A stretch of 64,000 bases of DNA from Anodontia alba. Lineage: Eukaryota > Mollusca > Bivalvia > Lucinida > Lucinidae. The position numbers were made by a program, and so were the translations under genes. The notes beneath the pieces were generated by a model. It searched no databases, had not been told where the DNA came from, and worked only from the letters and a program-made list of their open reading frames with translations. This document shows, piece by piece, positions 51,997 to 62,100 of the stretch. The stretch's first letter is position 1; the number at the start of each line of letters is the position of its first letter. The stretch spans positions 18,246,191 to 18,310,190 of the forward strand of contig OZ024830.1 in the NCBI GenBank assembly GCA_964016985.1, given 5' to 3'.

Positions 51997-54105
51997 ATGA
52001 ATGCGAGATACATTGCATTCATTGTGTCATTGTACATTGGCCTTTCTTGTGCTTTGTTTACATCTGAAAATGTAATTTTTTAAAAGACAAATGAGATCTA
52101 CATAAATGATGCTCATTGGTTTGTTACATTTATTCATGATCTGAGACCATTTAAGAATCTCATTAATCAAATTGAGGTTGACCTGGAATCCACAGATGAA
52201 ATTATTGAGGCAGTAATTAGAAATTATAAGTATTCAAACTTGACAGGGTATATGGAAACATTTAAAAGTCTACGTGTCGAAGTAGATTTATTGACAGACA
52301 CATACAAGTCAGTATATGATAACTACGAATACCAAACACTTTCAGTTAAAAGTCAAAGAGATCAAAGGTCACTCATTCCCATAATTGGTCAGTTAATGAG
52401 CACGCTCTTTGGCACAGTTTCAGAAAAAGACATTGAAAATATAAACAGGAATATTAAAAGTCTAGCAAGTAATCAAAACCGGATTATACATGACCTAGAC
52501 ATGAGTTTGTCCGTATTAAATTTGACAAGGATGCAAGTAACAGAAAATAGAAGATCTATTATGGATTTAGTCGTAGTTATTCAAAAACTAGACCGCAGAA
52601 TTATGAGACTTCAGGAAACATTTTATAAGAAGTTTATTAGGCTTGAACAGTTTGTCCATACGTACTTGCAACTGAAAATGATTCTTGATGAAATCAGATT
52701 AACCACACAAGACGCAGTATTTTATTTAGAAAATTTGAAGTCTGAATTAAATATGTTGTCACTGCAACATTTGGCTACAAATACCATTTCTCCTAAAGAT
52801 TTGAGAGAATTGCTTATAGAAGTCGAATCAAAATTACCAAATAATTTTGAACTTCCAAGAAAACCTAGAGATGATATTTGGTTTTATTATAAGACGCTTA
52901 CTTGTTTAACTTACTTGCAAGATAATGAAATTCGTATTGTACTTAAAATTCCGTTGATCAATACAAAAGAAGAATATGATATTTTTAAAGTACATAACAT
53001 GCCATTGCCAGTACATCATAATCAAAGCAGTACGTCTTCAGTAAATGTTATGGTTAGATACGAATTGGAAACAGAAATGTTTATGATATCAAGAGATAAG
53101 ACAAGATTTTCATTGTTGTCAGAAAATAATAACCATATGTGTAACAGTTACCATCTGCAGTTTTGTAATCCAGAAACAGCATTTTATCCAACAAATGTTA
53201 ATAAATTATGTATAATTGCTTTGTACATGCAAGTGTCACAGGACATTAGAATGTTTTGTAAACAAACGATTGTGTTAAATCAGAAATTACCCATAACTAA
53301 GTACATAGCATCAGGCGTTTTGATTGTTGTAACGCATGTACCATTGACATTTACAATAAGTTGTCAAGTATCGCAATCCAAGGTCACCAATATTAAAATT
53401 ACTCTTCCCGTTGGTATAGTTTGGTTAAACAATACCTGTAAAGCCACAAACAAATACTTACAGTTGCCAGAGTATTTTGGTAAAAGTAGTATTTTTGAGA
53501 GGTCAGATCCGTTACAATCTCTTTTAAAATTACGTAACATTGCACAGTTTGTAATGTGGGAGACTCCGCATATGACAAAACTGAAACGCATGAAAATTCC
53601 ATCACACTTAACCGGGTTAAAATAGATTCCAGTTGAAAGTTTTGTACGCAGTGCAAATAACTATGAAGCAGTCATAGTAGATAATAAGGGTGATAATATT
53701 TGGAAGGTTACATTATTTATCATAATTACGATAATTGTACTGTTAATATTCATTATTATCTGTCTCAGAATTCGAGGACGAAAATGCCTGAGACAAATAA
53801 TTGGTAAGAAATGGGCCAATGTTCATGACTGTGATGCAAATGTGAAACAATCACCTGCACATGGTGCTGGCGGTGATGTCGAGATGTCTGTCCTATTGGA
53901 AGATAGGAACGTCAATCACGAGCCCGAAGGACAAGTCAAAACCCTCAGACAGACGGATGTTATTTTTATGGATCCGGTGAACAAGAAACTTTGTACATAT
54001 GTTAATTTTAAGTGTAATTTACTACAAAGGAAAAGTCCTTTGTATAACCCTGAAGGTTATGCAGGGGTGAAGATTATAGACAATTATTTATTTTTTTGTT
54101 ATTAA
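51997..54105 (+). pseudogene. env: env-like gene of element 2, two stops
   Basis: The start ATG at 51,997 follows the acceptor-like TTTATTTCAG. The signal-like N-terminus is open here (MNARYIAFIVSLYIGLSC), unlike element 1. TAA at 52,081-52,083 replaces a Gln codon that element 1 keeps. The ectodomain is then open: cleavage-like RDQRS, hydrophobic LIPIIGQLMSTLFGT, helices, and cysteines near the C-terminal half. TAG at 53,623-53,625, also in element 1, separates it from the transmembrane part (53,701-53,775; LFIIITIIVLLIFIIICL) and a tail rich in charged residues to TAA at 54,103-54,105. Identity with the F-type/errantivirus env family is from layout, not alignment. Confidence 0.85.
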
Positions 54106-54167
54106 AGTCCTTTGTATGACCCTGAAGGTCATGCTGAGGTGAAGAGAGAAAAAATTTATAGTTCCAT

Positions 54168-54416
54168 ACTTCTTCTTTCCAGTCGTCGTGTTCATCAAGT
54201 GTGATTATTGACGATAAGGAAGCCTTAAGAAAATATTACATAACTAAAGAGAAAAAGCCTTATCCGGTATTCCTGGTAGCTAATAAGTATACTGTACCGA
54301 CGAGTGATGATGATCGGGTATTGATTCCAGCAAAACGTGTGCCGATGATACCAATCCCGATGAAGCAAACTCAGACGACAGAAGAAAAGAAGAATGATGA
54401 CATTATAATTTTATAA
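54168..54416 (+). CDS. Small 3' ORF of element 2, unknown function
   Basis: Counterpart of the element 1 ORF at 44,398-44,643. The frame is open from about 54,168, carries DDKEALRKYYITKEKKPYPV and ends EEKKNDDIIIL at TAA 54,414-54,416. It follows TTCTTTCCAG at about 54,174-54,183. Upstream, two diverged copies of AAAGTCCTTTGTATAACCCT-type sequence (54,030 and 54,105) show a local duplication. No family recognised. Confidence 0.4.
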   Translation, partial: TSSFQSSCSSSVIIDDKEALRKYYITKEKKPYPVFLVANKYTVPTSDDDRVLIPAKRVPMIPIPMKQTQTTEEKKNDDIIIL

Positions 54417-54758
54417 TTTTATTTTGTTTTCACCGTGTTTTAATTATGTGTGTATACATGTTGTACTTGTGTACGGTGGAATGTGTTTTATTTTCAGGTA
54501 AAAACAGTGTTACAGAACAAACATTAACATTAGTGATTTATTTATATGTGTTAATGATTAAATATCCTTAGTGACATTTAATCCTGGCCACATGTTGATG
54601 TGACATTTATGAATCCTGGTCAGTTTGTAAATCCTGATCAGACAGTGACACTGACATTTTTACTCATAGTGAATGGTGAATCCTGGTCACGTGATGACCT
54701 TGACATTGACATTTTATTCTTAGTAATTACTTGAATTTGTAAATTAGTTGTATTACTA

Positions 54759-55129
54759 TGAATGGTATGGTAATGAAATTGCTGTAAGCCCTTCATGTTG
54801 GTGTACATCTGGGACTTATTGTAAATTACCATGAAAGACATGATCAACTGGACGTATGTGAATACTAATTAGGTAAATTAATTTTACAAAGAAAATTAAT
54901 TTAATGATAATGGGAGGAATATAACATAGTCAGGGTCTACACATGAATGGTATGGTAATGAAATTGCTGTAAGCCCTTCATGTTGGTGTACATCTGGGAC
55001 TTATTGTAAATTACCATGAAAGACATGATCAACTGGACGTATGTGAATACTAATTAGGTAAATTAATTTTACAAAGAAAATTAATTTAATGATAATGGGA
55101 GGAATATAACATAGTCAGGGTCTACACAG
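54759..55129 (+). repeat. 185 bp tandem duplication at the element 2 / LTR-4 junction
   Basis: The block from TGAATGGTATGGTAATGAAA through the polypurine-like tract and the first ~24 bases of the LTR is repeated at a 185-base offset (54,759 and 54,944). Element 1 has it once, so it arose in element 2. Confidence 0.85.
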
Positions 55130-56111
55130 GGTGTGTAGTATAATCAGGATCTACCCAGGTTGTTTGTATGACTAAAACGATGTTGATGGGTCATAAAGTA
55201 AATGAGATAGATATGATCTAAAGATTGTTGAGAGGTCGTAATGACTGTATGAATCTTTTACAGTTATTCTGAGTCGATTTTATGTTGCAGAAATATTAAA
55301 TTTATTTTACAGTTAAAATGTTAAAATGTACTCAGAGACATCCTATATACATTATTGTTAAGGTTGGACACCATTCAAATCATTTGTTTAAAGGTTAAGC
55401 CCACTTGTTTATGTTGGACTCTGTGCAAAACACTTGTTGACATATTAGAATATTTGATGACTGTTGCAACAGGTGCCACCTGCATGTGAATTACATGTAG
55501 AAAACGTACAGGTTAGTAGACCTGGAGACTGCTGCATTAATATGTATAAAAGTAAGAAATATTGCAAATAAAATGGTAATTGAATAGTATTTTGGAAACT
55601 ATTGTTTAAGCAGAACAGTTATAAAATGCTTTACAAGTAAATCTGTTTGGTCTGAATTATAGATAGTGTAAATCATGTTAAGTTCTGCTTATTTTAGCAG
55701 CATTCTGTTCGTTATTAACCCTAGTGCAGTCCTTTCGTAATATTGCGAAATAGCCTCGATGATTGTCAGGAGACCTTCAACAATAACTATATAGTTTAAT
55801 GTTATGTACAAACAACCATGGAAAACAAAATGTTAGGAATGCCCCAGGAGAGTATATAAATTCCAGGTTTGATCATGTCAAGCGCAAATTGCCATAGTTA
55901 GAACACAACGCGAATAGAAATGTTTTAGGCAGTGTCTCTCTCTGGTGCGGCAGAGTAAGGCCAGAGTAGAGATTACTGATCAAATATATTTAGTTTTGAA
56001 AACTTGTAATAAAACAAGAAAAGATGAAAACTTTTTAGTGACTTTATTTTTCTGTTAGAGAAAGCGGAAACACTATACGATTACAGCAATAGACGACCTT
56101 GTTACGTGACA
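55107..56111 (+). repeat. LTR-4 (3' LTR of element 2)
   Basis: About 1,005 bases ending GTTACGTGACA, then CTAGTA. It is the most diverged LTR, with roughly twenty private changes, for example TCATATTG-like edits, GTACAGGTTAG, GATAGTGTAAATC, and GAGTATATAAATTCC. The TATA region is GAGTATATAAA here. Confidence 0.9.
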
Positions 56112-56117
56112 CTAGTA
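56112..56117. other. Target-site duplication, right copy (CTAGTA)
   Basis: CTAGTA follows LTR-4 and continues into CCATAGTACATAA, restoring the satellite register broken at 36,313. Confidence 0.8.
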
Positions 56118-59100
56118 CCATAGTACATAAGACAATATTTGTCAGAAAATTCGGACTGTGCGTTAGTAAGTTATTAGGGGTCAAACATTAGCAATATCAA
56201 CTTTCAGGGGCCATAACTCGAAAAGGGGCGATCAGAAATTTTGGGCACTTGGCCCCAGGTAGTCACTGGTCCAGATCTTACGTATGGCACCAGCTTCATC
56301 CCGATCGGTGAAGGTCACATTAGGCTCAAACTTGCAGTCCAAAGTTGGTAGGGAATGTCTGAAACTTAGGCCCCTAATAACTCGTCTGTTTTTCATTTGA
56401 TTAAGCTGGAATTTGGAATGTTTGTAGAACATATCCATACAAACATGCCTGCACAATCCGGGATGGGGTCAATGGACTAGCACATGCACTATAGGGCGCC
56501 AAAATTTCAATAAATAAACATCTTTACGCCTACAGCAGCCAAAAGAAAGCACTCTCGGTGCTGCAAATTTATGCGCACGCGCAGATCATTAATGTCTACA
56601 AAAGTAGAGGGTAGTCAAGGGATTCGAGGCAAGGCATCCTGCTGAAAATGGGTCCTCAAATTTGCAATGCACCCTATGAGATTTTGGGCGGGAAACCGTA
56701 AAAACCCTAATAACTACATCAGTTTGCAACAGACAGGCGCGCTTTTTATAGGTTTTATAGTCCTTACGGAGGTACATTTCCGTGCCAAATTGTATGGGGC
56801 TGCATGCAGTAGAAGCGAAGATATAAGGACTGAAAATGTGTCCCTAGGTCTCGACTACTGAACAAAGAGATTAAAAGTCATTAAAGGTGACCTTCACCGA
56901 TTGAGCTGAAACTAGCACCAAACATTGTCCTAGTACCATAGTACATAAGACAATATTTGTCAGAAAATTCGGACTGTGCGTTAGTAAGTTATTAGGGGTC
57001 AAATATTAGCAAATATCAACTTTCAGGGGCCATAACTCGAAAAGGGGCGATATCTTGGCCCCAGGTAGTCATTGTTTCAGAGCTTTGTCTGGCACCAGTT
57101 TCATCCCGATCGGTGAAGGTCAAATTAGGCTCAAACTTGCAGTCAAAAGTTGGTAGGGAATGTCTGAAATTTTGACTCCTAATAACTCGTCTGCTGTTAA
57201 TCCGATTAAGCTGAAATTTTGAACGCAGAGCCCATCAATACCAACATGCCTGCATAATCTGGGATGAGGTCAATGGAATAGCACGTGCACTATTTGGCGC
57301 CAAAAATTCAATAAATAAACATTTTTACGCCTATAGCAGCAAAAGGAAAGCACTCTCGGTGCTGCAAATTTATGCGCATGGGCAGATCATTAATGTCTAC
57401 AAATGTAAAGGGTAGTCAAGGAACTCGAGGCAAGACATCCTGCTAAAAATTGGTCCTCATATTTGCATTGCACCCTATGGGATTTTGGGCGGGAAACCGT
57501 ATAAAACCTAATAATTTCATCAGTTCGCAACAGACAGGCGCGCTTTTTATAGGGTTTATAGGTCTTAGGGAGGTACATTTCCGTGCCAAATTGTATGGCG
57601 CCTCATGCAGTAGAAGCAAAGATATAAGGACTGGAAATGCGTCCCTAGGTCTCGCCTGCTGAACAAAGACAATAAAAGTCACAAAAGATGACCTTCACCA
57701 ATTGAGCTAAAACTAGCACCAAAAATTGTCCTAGTACCATAGTACATAAAACAATATTTGTCATAAAATTCGGACTGTGCGTTAGTAAGTTATTAGGTGT
57801 CAAACATTAGCATAGGAAACATCAATTTTCAGGGGCCATAACTCGAAAAAGGGGCGATAAGAAATTTTGGGCACTTGGCCCCAGGGTGTCATTGGTCCAG
57901 ACCTTTCGTCTGGCACCAGTTTCATCCCGATCGGTGAAGGTCACATTAGGCTCAAACTTGCAGTCCAAAGTTGGTAGGGAATGTCTGAAACTTTGAACCC
58001 TAATAACTCGTCTGTTTTTCATCCGATTAAGCTGAAATTTAGAACGTTTGTAGAGCCCATCCATACAAACATGCCTACACAATCCGCGATGCGGTCAATG
58101 GAATAGCACGTGTACTATAGGGCGCCAAATATTAAAAAAATAAACCTTTTTACGCCTACAGCAGCCAAAGGAAAGCACTCTCGGTGCTGCAAATTTATGC
58201 GCATGCGCCGATTGAGCTGAAACCAGCACCAAACATTGTCCTAGTACCATAGTACATGAGACAATATTTGTCAGAAAATTCGGACTGTGTGTTGGTAAGT
58301 TATTAGTGGTCAAACATTAGCAAATATCAACTTTCAGGAGCCATAACTCGAAAAAGGGGCGGTAAGAAATTTTGGGCACCACTTGGCCCCAGGGAGTCAT
58401 TGGTCCAGACCTTTCGTCTGGCATCAGTTTCATCCCGATCGGTGAAGGTCACATTAGGCTCAAACTTGCAGTCAAAAGTTGATAGAGAATGTCTGAAATT
58501 TTGACCCCTAATAACTCGTCTGTTTTTTTATCATATTAAGGTAAAATGAGGAACGTTTGTAGAGCCCATCCATACAAACATGACTGCACAATCCGGGATG
58601 CGGTTAATGGAATAGCACGTGCACTATAGGGCGCCAAATATTCAATAAATAAACATTTTTACGCCTACAGCAGCCAAAGGAAAGCACTCTCCGAGCTGCA
58701 AATTTAAGCGCATGCGCAGATCATTAATGTCTACAAACGTAGAGGGTAGTCAAGCGAATCGAGGCAAGACATCCTGCGGAAAATGGATCCTCAAATTTGC
58801 ATTGCACCCTATGGGATTTTGGGCGGAAACCGTAAAAACCCTAATAACTCCATCAGTTCGCAACGGACCGGCGCGCTTTTTATAGGGTTTATAGGTCTTA
58901 GAGAGGTACATTTCCGTGCCAAATTCTATGGCGCTGCATGCAGTAGAAGCAAAGATATAAGGACTGGAAATGCGTCCCTATGTCTCGCCTGCTGAACAAA
59001 GAGATTAAAAGTCACTAAAGCTGACCTTCACCGATTGAGCTAAAACTATCACCATACATTGTCCTAGAACCAGAGTACATAAAACAATATTTGTCAGAAA

Positions 59101-62100
59101 ATTTGGACTCTGCGTTAGTAAGTTATTAGGGGTCAAACATTAGCAAATATCAACTTTCAGGGGCCATAACTCGAAAAAGGGGCGATAATAAATTGTGCAC
59201 TTGGCCCCAGGGAGTCATTGGTCCAGACCTTTCTTCTGGCACCAGTAATAACCCGATTGGTGAAGGTCACATTTGGCTCAAACTTGCATTCCAAAGTTGG
59301 TAGGGAATGTCTGAAACTTTGACCCCTAATAACCCGTCTGTTTATCATCCGATTAAACTGAAATTTGGAACGTTTGTAGAGCCCATCCATACAAGCATGC
59401 CTGAACAATCCGGGATGCGGTCAATGGAATAGCAGGTGCACTATAGGGCGCCAAAAATCAATAAATAACCTTTTTACGCCTACAGCAGCCAAAGGAAAGC
59501 ACTCTCGGTGCTGCAAATTTATGCGCATGCGAAGATCATTAATGTCTACAAACGTAGAGGGTAGTCAAGGGACTCGAGGCAAGGCATCCTGCTGAAAATG
59601 GATCCTCAAATCTGCATTGCACCCTATGTGATTTTGGGCGGGAAACCGTAAATACTCTAATAACTCCATCAGTTCGCAACAAACCGGCAAGCTTTTTAGT
59701 GTTTATAGGCCATAGAGAGATACATTTACGTGTCAGATTGTATGGCGCTGCATGCAGTAGAAGCAAAGACATAAGGACTGGAAATGTGCCCCTAGGTCTC
59801 GTTTAGCTGAACAAAGAGATTAAAAGTCACTAAAGGTGACCTTCACCGATTGAGCTGAAACTAGCACCAAACATTGTCCTAGTACAATAGTACATAAAAC
59901 AATATTTGTCAGAAAATTAAGACTGTGCGTGAGTAAGTTATTAGGGGTCAAACATTATCAATATCAATTTTCATGGGCCATAACTCGATAAAGGGGCGAC
60001 AAGAAATTTTGGGCACTTGGCCCCAGGGAGTCATTGGTCCAGATCTTTCGTCTGGCACCAGTTTCATCCCGATCGTTGAAGGTCACATTAGGTTCAAACT
60101 TGCAGTCCAAAGTTGGTAGAGAATGTCTGAAATTTTGACCCCTAATAACTCGTCTGTTTTTCATCCGATTAAGCTGAAATTTGGAACGTTTGTAGAGCCC
60201 TTCCGTACAAACACGCCTGCTCAATCAGGTATGTGGTCAATGGATTACCACGGCCACTGTAGAGCGCCAAATATGCAATAAATAAACATTTTTATGCCTA
60301 CAGCAGCCAAAGGAAAGCACTCTCGGTGCTGCAAATTTATGCGCATGCGCAGATCATTAATGTCTACAAACGTAGAGGGTAGCCAAGGGACTCGAGGGAA
60401 GGCATCCTGCTGAAAATGGGTCCTCAAATCTGCATTGCACCCTATGTGATTTTGGGCGGGAAACCGTAAATACTCTAATAACTCAATCAGTTCGCAACAA
60501 ACCGGCGCGCTTTTTATAGTGTTTATAGGCCATAGAGAGATACATTTCCGGTTCAAATTGTATGGCGCTGCATGCAGTAGAAGCAAAGATATAAGGACTG
60601 GAATTGCGCCCCTAGGTCTCGTTTTGCTGAACAAAGAGATTAAAAGTCACTAAAGGAGACCTTCACAGATTGAGCTGAAACTAGCACCAAACATTCTCCT
60701 AGAACCATAGTACATAAAACAATATTTGTCAGAAAATTCGAACTTTGCGTTAGTAAGTTATTAGGGGTCAAACATTAGCAAATATCAATTTTCATGGGCC
60801 ATAACTCGATAAAGGGGCGATAAGAAATTTTGGGCACGGCCCCAGGGAGTCATTGGTGCAGACCTTTCGTCTGGCACCAGTTTCATCGCGATCGGTGAAG
60901 GTCATATTAGGCTCAAGCTTGCAGACCAAAGTTGGTAGGGAATGTCTGAAACGTTGACACCTTATAACTCGTCTGTTTTTCATCCGATTAAGCTGAAATT
61001 TGGAACGTTTGTAGAGCCCAGCCAATCAAACACGCCTGCACAATCAGGGATGCGGTCAATGGAATAGCACGTGCACTATAGAGAGACAAATATTCATAAA
61101 TAAACATTTTTACGCCTACAGCAGCCACAGGAAAGCACTCTCGGTGCTGCAAATTTATGCGCATGTGCAGATCATTAATGTCTTCAAACGTAGAGGGTAG
61201 TCAAGGTACTCGAGGCAAGGCATCCTGCTGAAAATGGGTCCTCAAATTTGCATTGCACCCTAATGGATTTTGGGCGGGAAACCGTAAAAACCGTAATGAC
61301 TCCATCAGTTCGCAACAGACAGGCGCGCTTTTTGAAGGGTTTATAGGTCTTAGGGAGGTACATTTCCGTGCCAAATTTGTATGGCGCTGCATGCAGGAGA
61401 AGCAAAGATATAAGGACTGGAAATGCGTCCCGAGGTCGCTTCTGATGAATAAAGAAACTAAAAGTCATTAAAGGTGACCTTCACCGATTGAGCTGAAACT
61501 AGCACCAAACATTGTCCTAGTACCATAATACATAAAACAATATTTGTCAGAATATTCGGACTGTGCGTTAGTAAGTTATTAGGGGTCAAACATTAGCTAA
61601 TAACAACATTCTGGGGCCATAACTCGAAAAAGGGATGATAAGAAATTTTGGACACTTGGCCCCAGGGAGTCATTGGTCCAGACCTTTCGTCTGGCACCAG
61701 ATTCATCCCGATCGGTGTAGGTCACATTAGGCTCAAACTTGCAGTCCAAGGTAGGTAGGGAATGTCTGAAAATTTGAACACTAATAACTCTTCTGTTTTA
61801 CATCCGATTAAGCTGCAATTTGGTACGTTTGTAGAGCCCATCCATACAAACATGCCTGCACAATTTGGGATGCAATCAATGGAACAACACGTGCACTATA
61901 GGGCACCAAATATTCAATAAATAAACATTATTACGCCTACAGCAGCCAAAGGAAAGCGGACTTGGGATGCAATCAATGGAACAGAACGTGCACTATAGGG
62001 CACCAAATATTCAATAAATAAACATTATTACGCCTACAGCAGCCAAAGGAAAGGACTCTCGGTGCTGCAAATTTACGCGCATGCGCCGATCATTAATGTC

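Larger units (their letters stand above)
36314..56111 (+). mobile_element. Tandem pair of env-bearing Ty3/Gypsy-type elements
   Basis: The order is LTR-1, element 1 interior, LTR-2, LTR-3 (partial), element 2 interior, LTR-4. Each interior has primer-binding site, gag, pol (protease, RT, RNase H, integrase remnant), an env-like gene and a small 3' ORF. The domain order protease-RT-RNase H-integrase defines the Ty3/Gypsy group; env makes it errantivirus- or retrovirus-like. The interiors differ by scattered substitutions and a few indels. Both carry the same loss of the integrase core. The pair sits within satellite S. Neither copy can complete an infectious or autonomous cycle as read. Confidence 0.9.

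Noticed and set aside
36314..56111. Interpretation as two independent insertions
   Set aside because: No satellite sequence and no separate target duplication lies between the elements. Both also share the same internal pol deletion, so a single-site origin is simpler.
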